39,415 bases of DNA from Streptomyces sp. (GCA_013362785.1 JABFVM010000336.1:1-39415); one strand, 5' to 3'; numbered from the stretch's first letter, positions 7,767 to 16,405 are shown. Numbers and translations: made by a program. Notes: generated by a model from the letters alone, not told the origin.

Positions 7767-8642
7767 TCAGTGGACGGAGTGCTCCTCCAGCGGGAACGTT
7801 CCGCCGACCACGTCCTCGGCGAACGCCTTCGCCGCGTTGCCCATGACCTCGCGGAGGTCGGCGTACTGCTTGACGAACTTGGGGACGCGGCCGCCGGTCA
7901 GACCCAGCATGTCCGTCCAGACCAGGACCTGTGCGTCGGTCTGCGCACCGGCGCCGATGCCGACCGTCGGGATGTGCAGGACCCGGGTCACCTCGGCCGC
8001 CAGCTCCGCCGGTACCAGCTCCAGGACGACGGCGAACGCGCCCGCGTCCTGGACCGCCTTCGCGTCCCGCAGCAGCTGCGCGGCCGCCTCCTCGCCGCGG
8101 CCCTGGACGCGGTAGCCCATGGCGTTGACGGACTGCGGGGTCAGGCCGATGTGGGCCATCACCGGGATGCCGGACTCGACCAGCAGCCGGATCTGGTCGT
8201 ACGAGCGCTCGCCGCCCTCCAGCTTCACCGCGCCGACCCCGGCCTCCTTGACCATCCGGGTCGCCGAGCGCAGCGCCTGCACCGGGCCCTCCTGGTAGGA
8301 GCCGAAGGGCAGGTCGCCGACGATCAGGGCGCGCGAGGTGCCCCGTACGACGGCGGCCGACAGCATGGTCATCTGGTCGAGCGTGACGGGCACGGTGCTC
8401 TCGTACCCGAGGTGACAGTTGCCCGCGGAGTCCCCGACGAGCATGACCGGAATGCCGGCCTCGTCGAACACGGACGCGGTCATCGCGTCGTAGGCGGTGA
8501 GCATGGGCCACTTCTCGCCGCGTTCCTTGGCGAGGGCGATGTCCCGGACAGTGATGCGGCGGGTGCCCTTCCCTCCGTACAGCGCCTTGCTGCCGTCGGA
8601 GGTCTTCGCCTGAGGCGTCTGGGCAGCCGAAAGCTGCGTCAT
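7767..8642 (-). CDS. panB: 3-methyl-2-oxobutanoate hydroxymethyltransferase
   Basis: PanB makes ketopantoate from alpha-ketoisovalerate and 5,10-methylenetetrahydrofolate, the first step of pantothenate/CoA synthesis, in the cytosol. The 291-residue protein has the expected TIM-barrel motifs: MLTAYDAMTASVFDEAG, VGDSAGNCHLGYEST with metal ligand Asp71, VGDLPFGSYQ with Asp110, VKLEGG (Lys140, Glu142) and the catalytic Glu208 in VLELVPAEL. GAAGGAG precedes the ATG by about 8 nt. The N-terminal ~25 residues are an extra tail relative to the E. coli enzyme. The gene stands alone, divergent from the MFS exporter gene, with no panC or panD in view. Confidence 0.96.
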   Translation of the reverse strand: MTQLSAAQTPQAKTSDGSKALYGGKGTRRITVRDIALAKERGEKWPMLTAYDAMTASVFDEAGIPVMLVGDSAGNCHLGYESTVPVTLDQMTMLSAAVVRGTSRALIVGDLPFGSYQEGPVQALRSATRMVKEAGVGAVKLEGGERSYDQIRLLVESGIPVMAHIGLTPQSVNAMGYRVQGRGEEAAAQLLRDAKAVQDAGAFAVVLELVPAELAAEVTRVLHIPTVGIGAGAQTDAQVLVWTDMLGLTGGRVPKFVKQYADLREVMGNAAKAFAEDVVGGTFPLEEHSVH

Positions 8643-8791
8643 TGCAACGGCTCCTTCTTGTCATCTCGAGGCGCCCTTACGGCGTCCCCGGACTCCCCTC
8701 CATGGTGGCACTTCGTGCCGACCAGAACCAGGCCCCCCTGTGTGAGTTCCGCCCTGCAAGGCGTGCCGCGTAAGGTCTCGGTAAAAATTTA

Positions 8792-8829
8792 CGATACGAG
8801 ACGGTGCCGTATCGAAACTCGCCTAGGCT
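8792..8829 (+). promoter_or_regulatory. Operator dyad and leaderless promoter of the DHA2 MFS gene
   Basis: CGATACG (8792-8798) and CGTATCG (8808-8814) form a 7-bp inverted repeat with a 9-nt spacer, typical of a TetR-family operator. A -10 hexamer TAGGCT (8824-8829) follows, and exactly 7 nt later is the ATG at 8837, so the transcript is probably leaderless. The dyad covers the -35 position. Just upstream an AT-rich palindrome GTAAA-AA-TTTAC (8781-8792) abuts it. The TetR gene two positions downstream is the obvious candidate repressor (inference). Confidence 0.65.
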
Positions 8830-8836
8830 CGACGGC

Positions 8837-10426
8837 ATGACTTCTCCCGCCCCTGACACCGGCCGCCGGATACCCGAGGCCGTGCACCGGCGCCGCTGGG
8901 CGATCCTCGGTGTGCTGATGCTCAGCCTGCTGATCGTCGTCCTCGACAACTCGATCCTGAACGTCGCCATCAAGACCATCTCGACCCCCGCCCCGACCGG
9001 CCTCGGCGCCACCCAGAGCGAGCTGGAGTGGGCGATCAACGCCTACACGCTCGTCTTCGCCGGCCTGCTGTTCAGCGCCGGTCTCCTCGGTGACCGGCTC
9101 GGCCGCAAGAAGGTCCTGCTCGGCGGGCTCACCGTGTTCGGCATCGGCTCCGCGCTCGCCGCGTTCTCCGGCTCGCCCGGTGAACTCATCGCCTTCCGCG
9201 CGGTGATGGGCCTCGGCGCCGCCTTCGTCATGCCGGCCACCCTCGCCGTCCTCATGAACGTCTTCGAGCGCGACGAGCAGCCCAAGGCCATCGGCATCTG
9301 GGCCGGCGGCGTCGGACTCGCCATCGCCATCGGGCCGATCACGGGCGGCGTACTGCTCGACCACTTCTGGTGGGGGTCCGTCTTCCTCATCAACGTGCCG
9401 ATCGTGCTGCTCGCGCTCGCGCTGATGCTGTGGCTCGTGCCCGACTCCCGCGACCCGAACCCGGGGCGGATCGACCCGATCGGCGTCGTGCTCTCCGTCG
9501 TCGGACTCGTCCTGCTCGTCTACGGCATCATCAAGGGCGGCCAGCTCGCCGACTTCACCGACCCGGCCGTCCTCGCGACGATCGCCGCCGGGCTCGCCGT
9601 CCTCGCCGGGTTCGTCGTCTTCGAGAAGCGCAGCGACCATCCGTCCATCGACGTCACGTACTTCAGGAACAAGGTCTTCTCGGCCTCCGTCGGTGTCATC
9701 GCGCTGGTCTTCTTCGCCCTCATGGGCGTGACCTTCTTCTCGGTCTTCTACACCCAGAGCGTGCGCGGCTACTCGCCCCTGCAGACCGGTCTGCTGATGC
9801 TGCCGCTCGCCGCCGCCCAGATGATCTTCGCGCCGCGCGCCCGGCTCCTGGTCGACCGGTTCGGCAACCGGGCCACGACCACCGGCGCCATGCTGCTCAT
9901 CGCCGCCACGCTGGCCGCGTTCGCGACGTTCGAGACGGACACGCCGATCTGGCTCCTGGAGGTCGTGTTCTTCCTGATGGGCGCCGCGATGGCACACATC
10001 ATGACCCCGATCAGCGTCGTCATCATGCAGGCCCTGCCCCGCGAGAAGGCCGGCGCCGCCTCCGCGCTCAGCAACACCTTCCGCCAGGTCGGCGGCGCCC
10101 TCGGCATCGCCGTACTGGGCTCGGTCCTGTCGACCGCCTACCGCGGCGGCATCGAGGACCGGCTCACGGTGCTGCCGGAAGGCGTACGGCACACGGCGGG
10201 CGAGTCCGTCGAAGCCACCCTCGGGGTCGCCGCCAGGCTCGGGCCGCAGGGCGAGGCCCTCGTCCGCCCGGCCCACGACGCCTTCCTGCACGCCATGCAT
10301 GTGACGGCGCTGTGGGGAGCGGGCGTCGCGGTGCTCGGCGCGGTGGTCGTGGCGCTGTTCCTGCCGGGGCGGCCGACGGAGCCTCAGGAGGGAGAGCCGG
10401 AGCGGGAGTTGGCGGCCACCGAGTAG
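8837..10426 (+). CDS. MFS multidrug exporter, DHA2 (14-TM) family
   Basis: This is a 529-residue drug:proton antiporter of the EmrB/QacA type with about 14 hydrophobic helices. Helix 1 carries the DHA2 signature [14 protein letters not shown]; motif [12 protein letters not shown] follows helix 2, and motif C-like GIGPITGG-type sequence ([13 protein letters not shown]) is in helix 5. The C-terminus is hydrophilic. The ATG at 8837 is chosen over the upstream in-frame ATG at 8804, which lies inside the operator dyad. A TetR-type regulator gene starts 90 nt downstream on the same strand, so the pair looks like a self-contained efflux/repressor unit induced by its substrate. Confidence 0.93.
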   Translation: MTSPAPDTGRRIPEAVHRRRWAILGVLMLSLLIVVLDNSILNVAIKTISTPAPTGLGATQSELEWAINAYTLVFAGLLFSAGLLGDRLGRKKVLLGGLTVFGIGSALAAFSGSPGELIAFRAVMGLGAAFVMPATLAVLMNVFERDEQPKAIGIWAGGVGLAIAIGPITGGVLLDHFWWGSVFLINVPIVLLALALMLWLVPDSRDPNPGRIDPIGVVLSVVGLVLLVYGIIKGGQLADFTDPAVLATIAAGLAVLAGFVVFEKRSDHPSIDVTYFRNKVFSASVGVIALVFFALMGVTFFSVFYTQSVRGYSPLQTGLLMLPLAAAQMIFAPRARLLVDRFGNRATTTGAMLLIAATLAAFATFETDTPIWLLEVVFFLMGAAMAHIMTPISVVIMQALPREKAGAASALSNTFRQVGGALGIAVLGSVLSTAYRGGIEDRLTVLPEGVRHTAGESVEATLGVAARLGPQGEALVRPAHDAFLHAMHVTALWGAGVAVLGAVVVALFLPGRPTEPQEGEPERELAATE

Positions 10427-10515
10427 GACGAGGACACGCGCCGCCGTCGCCTTCGCGCGGGACGGCGCCGTAGCCGGGGGAGAATCAGCCCAGCCCACGG
10501 AAAGGACCGAACCCA

Positions 10516-11163
10516 GTGAGCCTCGCCGACAGCCAGCCACGGCCGGACGGCCCCACCCGGGGCCGCCCCCGCAGCGAGGCCGTGGAGCGGTCCATCATCG
10601 AGGGCGTGATGAAGCTGCTGGAGGACGGCGTACCGCTCGCGGAACTCTCCATCGAGCGCATCGCCCGCACGGCCGGCGTCGGCAAGGCCACCATCTACCG
10701 TCGCTGGAGCGGCAAGGAGGAGCTCTTCATCGACGTCGTACGCACCGCGGAACCACCGGACCCCGAGCTCCCGGGCACCTCGCTGCGGGACGACCTCGTG
10801 GCGTTCCTGGAGCAGATGCGCCAGCGGGGGCTGATGACCCGCTCGTCGGCTCTCCTGCGCAGCGTCTTCGCCCAGGTGAAGAGCAGTCCGAAGCTCTGGA
10901 ACGCCTACCACACGATCGTCGTCGAGCCGCGCCGCAGGAAGCAGGTCGCGCTGCTGCTGCGCGCCCAGGAGAACGGCGAGCTGCGCGCCGACATCGACGC
11001 CGAGTTGATGAACGACCTGTTCATAGGGCCGATGCTGATGCGCACCGTGATGCGCGCGGACACCGTCATGCGCGCGGACGGTGACCTCCCTGAAGGACTG
11101 TCGGAGCAGATCGTCGACGCCGTCCTCGAAGGTCTACGGCCCGTCAGTTCGCGCACCCCGTAG
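10516..11163 (+). CDS. TetR/AcrR-family transcriptional regulator
   Basis: This encodes 215 residues from a GTG start with AAAGGA about 10 nt upstream. The N-terminal helix-turn-helix (about residues 24-70) contains IERIARTAGVGKATIYRRWSGKEELFIDVV, the canonical TetR recognition region. The C-terminal domain ends with a TetR_C-type segment (EPRRRKQVALLLRAQENGELR). It lies directly downstream of the DHA2 exporter gene. Repression of that exporter through the dyad at 8792-8814 is the simplest hypothesis. A weak hairpin, CGCCGTC...GACGGCG at 10442-10467, sits between the two genes. Confidence 0.93.
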   Translation: MSLADSQPRPDGPTRGRPRSEAVERSIIEGVMKLLEDGVPLAELSIERIARTAGVGKATIYRRWSGKEELFIDVVRTAEPPDPELPGTSLRDDLVAFLEQMRQRGLMTRSSALLRSVFAQVKSSPKLWNAYHTIVVEPRRRKQVALLLRAQENGELRADIDAELMNDLFIGPMLMRTVMRADTVMRADGDLPEGLSEQIVDAVLEGLRPVSSRTP

Positions 11164-11272
11164 ATCGCATGTGCGCGTTTCGTCACAGAGCGCGCTTTCC
11201 CCTGCCGCGACCGGAACTCGGAAAGCCGACTTGTACGTCCTCGCCCCCGTACGGCCGTCATGGGACGGCGGG

Positions 11273-11298
11273 ATCGGAACCGATCATCCCCTAGGGTT
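11273..11298 (+). promoter_or_regulatory. Perfect palindrome and -10 box before the EEP-fold gene
   Basis: GATCGG-AA-CCGATC (11273-11286) is a perfect 14-bp palindrome. It ends 6 nt before TAGGGT (11293-11298), which fits a -10 hexamer and would place the start of transcription near 11305, about 45 nt before the ATG at 11351. The palindrome covers the -35 to spacer region, so it may be a repressor or activator site. The binding protein is unknown. Confidence 0.45.
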
Positions 11299-11350
11299 TC
11301 TCTGGGCGCGGGGGGACGACGGTGTGCACGGCAGGTAGTGAGGCGACGGT

Positions 11351-12409
11351 ATGGCGCAGCAGGCGTACGTGACGGAGACGGACAACGGCGGCTCGGGTCC
11401 CGAGCGCCAGGGATCCGGGCTTCGGCGCCTGAGGAACCGACTGAAGGGCCTGGTGGCCGGCTGGCGCGGTGATCCGCACATCTGGCGGCGGGGCCTCGTC
11501 CTGGCCGCCCTCGCGGTGATCCTCGCGCTGGTGATGCTGCTGCACGCGCAGATCCCGAACGCGGTCGGCAACCTGGGCAGCCTCACCGAGACGTTCCTGC
11601 CCTGGCTGGGGCTGTTCGTCCCGCTGCTGCTCGTGCTGGGCCTGGTCCGCAGGTCCGCGACCGCGCTGATCGCCGTGCTGCTCCCGGCGATCGTGTGGCT
11701 GAACCTCTTCGGCGGCCTCCTCGTCGACCGGACCGGCGCCGGCGGCGACCTCACGGTGGCCACGCACAACGTCAACGCGGACAACACCGACCCGTCCGGC
11801 ACCGCCCGGGACGTGGCCGCGTCCGGCGCGGACGTGCTGGCCCTGGAGGAGCTGACGGCCACCGCCGTGCCGATGTACGAGAAGGCGCTGGCGTCGACGT
11901 ACAGGTACCACTCGGTGCAGGGCACCGTCGGGCTGTGGAGCAAGTACCCGCTGACCGGGGTCAAGCCCGTCGACATCAAGCTGGGCTGGACGCGCGCCAT
12001 GCGGGCCGTGGTGACGGCGCCTGCCGGGCAGGTCGCGGTGTACGTCGCCCATCTGCCGTCGGTGCGGGTGAAGGTGGAGGCCGGGTTCACCGCCCGGCAG
12101 CGCGACAAGAGCGCCGACGCGCTGGGCGAGGCCATCGCCGACGAGCCGCAGCAGCGGGTGGTCCTGCTCGGCGACCTGAACGGCACGATGAACGACCGTG
12201 CGCTCAACGCGGTCACCGCCCAGATGCGCTCCACGCAGGGCGCGGCGGGCAGCGGGTTCGGGTTCAGCTGGCCGGCGTCGTTCCCGATGGCGCGGATCGA
12301 CCAGATCATGGTGAAGGGCGTCGAGCCGGAGAGCTCCTGGACGCTGCCCCAGACGGGCAGTGACCACCTTCCGGTGGCCGCCCGTGTGAAGGTCGACACG
12401 TCCTCGTAA
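11351..12409 (+). CDS. Membrane-anchored endonuclease/exonuclease/phosphatase-fold protein
   Basis: This encodes 352 residues. The N-terminal third has a cytoplasmic Arg-rich segment and three membrane helices (about 48-65, 83-100 and 103-125). The rest is an EEP (DNase I-like) domain with the expected active-site set: Asn142 in THNVNADN, Glu166/167 in LALEELT, the DxN pair in LLGDLNGTMND, and His339 in GSDHLPVAAR. The catalytic domain probably faces outside. Family members hydrolyse nucleic acids, sphingomyelin or phosphoinositides, and this membrane-tethered form is common in actinobacteria but has no assigned substrate. GAGGCG precedes the ATG. Confidence 0.9.
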   Translation: MAQQAYVTETDNGGSGPERQGSGLRRLRNRLKGLVAGWRGDPHIWRRGLVLAALAVILALVMLLHAQIPNAVGNLGSLTETFLPWLGLFVPLLLVLGLVRRSATALIAVLLPAIVWLNLFGGLLVDRTGAGGDLTVATHNVNADNTDPSGTARDVAASGADVLALEELTATAVPMYEKALASTYRYHSVQGTVGLWSKYPLTGVKPVDIKLGWTRAMRAVVTAPAGQVAVYVAHLPSVRVKVEAGFTARQRDKSADALGEAIADEPQQRVVLLGDLNGTMNDRALNAVTAQMRSTQGAAGSGFGFSWPASFPMARIDQIMVKGVEPESSWTLPQTGSDHLPVAARVKVDTSS

Positions 12410-12503
12410 CCCGAGGAATACCGGGGTCGAGCGTCTTTGTTCCCAAGCTGAACATAAGCTTCGTACGGAACACCCGCTCCCCCCGAAAGGTACGGCTCTC
12501 TTC

Positions 12504-13727
12504 ATGCCCCTGGCCCTGCTCGCCCTCGCCGTGGGCGCCTTCGGCATCGGTACCACCGAGTTCGTGATGATGGGCCTGCTGCCCGAAGTCGCGGACGACC
12601 TGCACATATCCATCCCCACCGCCGGACATCTGGTCTCGGCGTACGCGCTCGGCGTCGTCATCGGCGCCCCGCTGCTGGCGGCCGTGACCGCCCGTATGCC
12701 GCGCCGTACGGTCCTGATCGCGCTGATGGCGCTGTTCGTGCTGGGCAACGCCGCGTCGGCGCTCGCACCGGACCACTCCTGGCTGCTCGTGGCCCGCTTC
12801 GTGTCCGGTCTGCCGCACGGCGCCTTCTTCGGCGTCGGCGCGGTCGTCGCCACGGGCATGGTCGCGCCGGAACGCAAGGCCCGGTCGGTGTCGCTGATGT
12901 TCCTCGGACTGACCGTCGCGAACATCGCGGGCGTGCCGGTCGCCACGCTCATGGGGCAGCACCTGGGATGGCGGGCGACCTTCCTGGGCGTCGGCGCGAT
13001 CGGCCTGGCCGCCATCGCCTCGCTCGCGCTGCTGATCCCGCGCGACAGGGTGCCCGCGCCGTCCGCCGGACTGCGGGGCGAGCTCGCCGCGCTGAGGTCC
13101 CTGCCGGTGTGGCTCGCCCTCGGTACGACGGTCGCGGGCTTCGGCGCGCTGTTCGCCGCGTACAGCTACATCACACCGATGCTGACCGACTCCGCCGGGT
13201 ACGCCGACGCCAGCGTGACGGTGCTGCTGGCGCTGTTCGGGGTGGGAGCGACCATCGGCAACCTGCTGGGCGGGCGGCTGGCGGACCATGCGATGCGCAA
13301 GACGCTGTTCGGGGGCCTGCTCTCCCTGGTCGCGGTCCTGGCGCTGTTCCCGCTGCTGATGTCCACAGCGTGGAGCGCGGCCCTGGCGGTGGCCCTGCTG
13401 GGCATGGCGGCGTTCGTGACCGGCTCCCCGCTCAACCTGATGGTGATGGAGAAGGCGTCCTCGGCCCCGTCCCTGGCCTCCTCGGCCAACCAGGCCGCCT
13501 TCAACCTCGCCAACGCCGGCGGCGCCTGGATCGGCGGCCTGGCCCTCGCGGCCGGCTTCGGCGTGACGTCCCCGGCGGTCGCGGGCGCGGTGCTGGCCGC
13601 GCTCGGCCTCGGCGTCGCGGGTGCCGCGTACGCGGTGGACCGCCGCCGGGTCGCCGCGCCGCGGACCGGCCGGGAACGGGTCGTCGCCGGGCACGTTCCC
13701 CAGCGGGGGGAGACCGTGCGGTCCTGA
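12504..13727 (+). CDS. MFS exporter, DHA1 (12-TM) family, AraJ/Cmx-like
   Basis: This is a 407-residue 12-helix transporter. The first helix contains ALAVGAFGIGTTEFVMMGLLPEVA, the signature of the AraJ/YdhP/Cmx group of DHA1 exporters (sugar efflux and chloramphenicol-type drug efflux). The motif-A region between helices 2 and 3 reads AAVTARMPRRTVL. The second half repeats the pattern with GGRLADHAMRKTLF. GAAAGG is about 13 nt before the ATG, a long spacing. The tail (residues 380-407) is Arg-rich and cytoplasmic. The gene ends at a strong terminator. Substrate is not predictable from sequence. Confidence 0.92.
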   Translation: MPLALLALAVGAFGIGTTEFVMMGLLPEVADDLHISIPTAGHLVSAYALGVVIGAPLLAAVTARMPRRTVLIALMALFVLGNAASALAPDHSWLLVARFVSGLPHGAFFGVGAVVATGMVAPERKARSVSLMFLGLTVANIAGVPVATLMGQHLGWRATFLGVGAIGLAAIASLALLIPRDRVPAPSAGLRGELAALRSLPVWLALGTTVAGFGALFAAYSYITPMLTDSAGYADASVTVLLALFGVGATIGNLLGGRLADHAMRKTLFGGLLSLVAVLALFPLLMSTAWSAALAVALLGMAAFVTGSPLNLMVMEKASSAPSLASSANQAAFNLANAGGAWIGGLALAAGFGVTSPAVAGAVLAALGLGVAGAAYAVDRRRVAAPRTGRERVVAGHVPQRGETVRS

Positions 13728-13776
13728 GATCAGATCCGGGGAGCCTGTGGCGAAGGCTTCGCGGGTTCTACGACGA

Positions 13777-13809
13777 GGGGTGCCCGGTGATCACCGGGCA
13801 CCCCTTTTT
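13777..13809 (+). terminator. Strong intrinsic terminator with T-run after the DHA1 MFS gene
   Basis: GGGGTGCCCGGTGA (13777-13790) is followed immediately by its exact complement (13791-13804) and five T residues (13805-13809). This is a textbook rho-independent terminator on the plus strand, located 50 nt after the MFS stop and 15 nt before the end of the convergent oxidoreductase gene. Confidence 0.93.
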
Positions 13810-13824
13810 CGGTCGCGGCCGGAA

Positions 13825-14778
13825 CTAGTCCGTCGCGGAAGGAGTCGGTGCGTGCGGCTCGCCGGGCGCCACCTCCAGGACCGCCTTTCCGGAGATCCGG
13901 CGTCCGCGAAGTGCCTCGGCGGCCTCGTCGAAGCGGTCCCAGGAACCCTGCCAGCCGATCTCGACGGTGAGGGACCCCTCGGCGCTCAGCTCGGTGAGAA
14001 CGGCCAGGTCCGCGCCGGCGTCGCCGTCGATGACGAAGGAGGTCAGCGACTTGGCCGGGCCGACCGTCGCATACGGCGCAAAGACCGCCGGTTCACCGGA
14101 TGTCCAGCCGACGCTCTGGACGCTGCCCCCGGGAGCGAGCAGGTCCCATGCCGCGACCAGTTGGGAGCCGCCGACGCTGTCGATGACCACGTCGACCGGT
14201 CGCCCCAGTCCCTCCAGGCCGACCAGCACCTCGTCGGCGCCGAGCCCGGCGAGCCCTTCCCCGCGGGCGGCCGAGCCCACCGACGCGATCACATGGGCAC
14301 CGGCCCGCGCCGCCAGCTGGACGGCGAACCGGCCGACCCCGCCGGAGGCCCCGGTGACCAGCACCCTCCTGCCCGGTCCGAGCCCGGCGGCCCGCAGCGA
14401 GCGCAGTGCCGCCACTCCGGCGACCGGCAGAGCCACCGCCCGCGCCAGGTCCAGACTCTTCGGCACCTCGGCCAGCGCCCCCACGTCGATCGCGACGCGC
14501 TCCGCGAAGGCCCCCGAGGTCAGGGCCACCACCCGGCTGCCCACCGCTGGGCCGGTTCCGTCGGCCGCGGCCCGAACGACCACTCCGGCGGCGTCCGAAC
14601 CGAGCACCGCACCCACCGGGACCCGCCCGGAGCGGGCGTCGTTGAGGTCGCCGTAGTTCAACGAGCCGTGGGAGACGTCCACCAGGACCTGGCCGGGCCC
14701 GGGCTCGGGGTCGGGCACCTCGGCGAGACGGACGGCGGCGGATGCGGACGGATCGACGACGAGAGCGCGAACGGACAT
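13825..14778 (-). CDS. NAD(P)H-dependent quinone/zinc-type oxidoreductase (MDR superfamily)
   Basis: This encodes 317 residues. The N-terminal GroES-like domain (1-110) has the MDR pattern LNYGDLNDARSG and VLGSDAAGVV. The Rossmann domain carries VLVTGASGGVGR (139-150) for NAD(P)H. The structural-zinc cysteine cluster is absent, so it belongs with quinone oxidoreductase/acryloyl-CoA reductase-like members, not zinc alcohol dehydrogenases. AGGGGGAA precedes the ATG. It is transcribed away from the MerR gene region but on the same strand as merR, 112 nt downstream of it, so co-regulation with merR is possible. Physiological substrate unknown. Confidence 0.9.
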   Translation of the reverse strand: MSVRALVVDPSASAAVRLAEVPDPEPGPGQVLVDVSHGSLNYGDLNDARSGRVPVGAVLGSDAAGVVVRAAADGTGPAVGSRVVALTSGAFAERVAIDVGALAEVPKSLDLARAVALPVAGVAALRSLRAAGLGPGRRVLVTGASGGVGRFAVQLAARAGAHVIASVGSAARGEGLAGLGADEVLVGLEGLGRPVDVVIDSVGGSQLVAAWDLLAPGGSVQSVGWTSGEPAVFAPYATVGPAKSLTSFVIDGDAGADLAVLTELSAEGSLTVEIGWQGSWDRFDEAAEALRGRRISGKAVLEVAPGEPHAPTPSATD

Positions 14779-14890
14779 GTCTTCCCCCTGGGTTACGACC
14801 GGCAGCGGCAGTCATCGTCGACCACCTCGCGGCTCATGATCGCCCAGGCGGGTCCTGGGCGTCCGGCGTTCACGACGTCCCGTCAGCCCG

Positions 14891-15319
14891 TCAGACCGTC
14901 GGATCCCAGAGCCCGTCCGCCTCGCCGCGGGCGAGGTGCTCGGCGTAGACGCCGACCTTCCAGGCGATGACGGAGCGGCACTCCTGCAGCGCCTGGATCT
15001 GTGCCTCGACGCGCTGTTGATGGGCGTCGAGGAGCCGCAGTCGTTCCGCCTCGTTGCCCGGACCCTGCCGTACCAGCTCGGCGAACCGCTTCAGGTCGGC
15101 GAGGGGCATACCGGATTCGCGCAGCCTGACGCAGATCAGCAGCCAGTCGACGTCGACCGTGGTGTACCGGCGCCGCCCGCCGGAGGTGCGCCGTACCGGT
15201 CCGACCAGCAGGCCCTCGCGCTCGTAGAAGCGCAGGGCGTGCACGCTGAGTCCGGTCCGCCCGGCCACCTCGCCGATGCCCAGTGATCCGGCATCGGCAG
15301 CAGTATCGGCAGTTGTCAT
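14891..15319 (-). CDS. MerR-family transcriptional regulator
   Basis: This encodes 142 residues. The N-terminal winged helix (about 13-75) reads IGEVAGRTGLSVHALRFYEREGLL, the MerR signature, followed by RRYTTVDVDWL. A coiled-coil dimerisation helix covers about residues 80-120. There is no metal-binding Cys set in the effector region, so a small-molecule or redox-cofactor signal is likelier than a metal. The ATG at 15319 is chosen because a -10 TAGGCT ends 7 nt upstream, implying a leaderless mRNA; the frame is open to 15466 but runs into the divergent SDR gene. Regulation of the divergent SDR is the natural prediction. Confidence 0.92.
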   Translation of the reverse strand: MTTADTAADAGSLGIGEVAGRTGLSVHALRFYEREGLLVGPVRRTSGGRRRYTTVDVDWLLICVRLRESGMPLADLKRFAELVRQGPGNEAERLRLLDAHQQRVEAQIQALQECRSVIAWKVGVYAEHLARGEADGLWDPTV

Positions 15320-15326
15320 ACGGCTC

Positions 15327-15367
15327 AGCCTAGGACTTGATCTAGACCTCACTCCAGATCCTAGCGT
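15327..15367. promoter_or_regulatory. Face-to-face leaderless promoters and MerR-type operator between merR and SDR genes
   Basis: Rightward: TTGATC (15337-15342), an unusually long 19-nt spacer, TAGCGT (15362-15367), then exactly 7 nt to the ATG at 15375. Leftward: TAGGCT (complement of 15327-15332), then exactly 7 nt to the ATG at 15319. Nested dyads lie between them: CTAGGA/TCCTAG (15330-15335, 15359-15364) and GATCT/AGATC (15339-15343, 15356-15360). A 19-bp spacer with a dyad inside is the hallmark of MerR-activated promoters. Confidence 0.7.
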
Positions 15368-15374
15368 CGTCGCC

Positions 15375-16352
15375 ATGACCAGCACTGAACAGCGCCCGCT
15401 CGGCTCGCCCTTCTCCGCCGGCAGCACCGCCGAGGACGTCATCGCGGGACTCGACCTCTCCGGCACGACCGCCGTCGTGACCGGCGGCTACTCCGGGCTC
15501 GGACTGGAGACCACCCGGAGTCTGGCGGCCGCAGGGGCCCGCGTCATCGTTCCGGCACGCCGTCCCGGGACCGCCCGCGACGCCCTCGCGGAGGCGGACT
15601 CGGACGGCTGCGACATCGTCCCCATGGATCTGACCGACCTCGACAGCGTGCGCTCCGCCGCCGCGCACATCGCCGACTCCGTCGACCGGATCGACCTGCT
15701 CATGGCCGTCGCCGGTGTCATGGCCACCCCCGAACGACGCGTCGGGCCCGGCTGGGAAGGCCAGTTCACCGCCAACCACCTCGGACACTTCACGCTCGCC
15801 TGCGAGCTCTACCCGCTGCTGGCCGCCGCCGACGGGGCACGGGTGATCGTCAACAGCTCCGCCGGACACACCCTGACCGGCGTCCGCTGGCACGACCCGC
15901 ACTTCCGCACCGGCTACGACAAGTGGCTGGCCTACGGCCAGTCCAAGACGGCCAACGCCCTGTTCGCCGTACACCTCGACACCCTCGGGCACGACGACGG
16001 CGTCCGGGCGTTCGCGCTCCACCCGGGCAAGATCATCACCGGTCTCCAGCGGGAGATGACACGTCACGAGCAGATCGAACGCGGCTGGGTGGACGAGCAC
16101 GGGAAGGTGATCGGCGCCGGATTCAAGACGCCCTCCCAGGGCGCCGCCACCGGCCTCTGGGCGGCCACGTCCCCGCTTCTCGACGGACGCGGCGGGCTGT
16201 ACCTGGAGGACTGCGACGTCGCCCGCGTCTCCGCTCCCGACGAGCCCATGGACGACGGCGGCGTCCGCGCGTACGCCGTCGACCCCGACGCCGCCGCACG
16301 GCTGTGGGAACTGTCCGCCGCGGCGACGGCCGCCACCCCGGTCCCCCGATGA
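15375..16352 (+). CDS. Short-chain dehydrogenase/reductase (SDR), retinol-dehydrogenase-like
   Basis: This encodes 325 residues from the ATG at 15375. The Rossmann motif TGGYSGLG is at 36-43, MAVAGVM replaces the usual NNAG, the catalytic Ser is in VNSSAGH (161-162), and YGQSK gives Tyr187/Lys191. Its length and the C-terminal extension match the light-dependent protochlorophyllide reductase/retinol dehydrogenase-like SDRs common in Streptomyces. The loss of the Asn-Asn-Ala-Gly strand motif is a divergence but is found in this subgroup. It is divergent from the MerR regulator and probably its main target. The ORF extends upstream to 15276, but that would place the start inside merR. Confidence 0.9.
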   Translation: MTSTEQRPLGSPFSAGSTAEDVIAGLDLSGTTAVVTGGYSGLGLETTRSLAAAGARVIVPARRPGTARDALAEADSDGCDIVPMDLTDLDSVRSAAAHIADSVDRIDLLMAVAGVMATPERRVGPGWEGQFTANHLGHFTLACELYPLLAAADGARVIVNSSAGHTLTGVRWHDPHFRTGYDKWLAYGQSKTANALFAVHLDTLGHDDGVRAFALHPGKIITGLQREMTRHEQIERGWVDEHGKVIGAGFKTPSQGAATGLWAATSPLLDGRGGLYLEDCDVARVSAPDEPMDDGGVRAYAVDPDAAARLWELSAAATAATPVPR

Positions 16353-16355
16353 ACA

Positions 16356-16388
16356 GGTGAGGGGGTGGCGCGGTGCCACCCCCTCACC
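16356..16388. terminator. Bidirectional hairpin terminator between SDR and S53 peptidase genes
   Basis: GGTGAGGGGGTGGC (16356-16369) pairs perfectly with its complement at 16375-16388 around a 5-nt loop. It sits between two convergent genes and could serve both. There is no long T-run on either side. Confidence 0.82.
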
Positions 16389-16405
16389 CGCACTCCCGCC
16401 GTCGG

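Noticed and set aside
8789..10540. 583-codon acidic minus-strand frame opposite the DHA2 MFS gene
   Set aside because: Asp/Glu/Gly/Arg repeats typical of antisense reading of a membrane transporter in high-GC DNA; no start signals.
11255..11310. ECF (SigE/SigR-type) promoter with GGAAC before the EEP gene
   Set aside because: GGAAC is followed by no properly spaced GTC or GTT; the GGAAC is part of a perfect palindrome and a TAGGGT box explains the -10 better.
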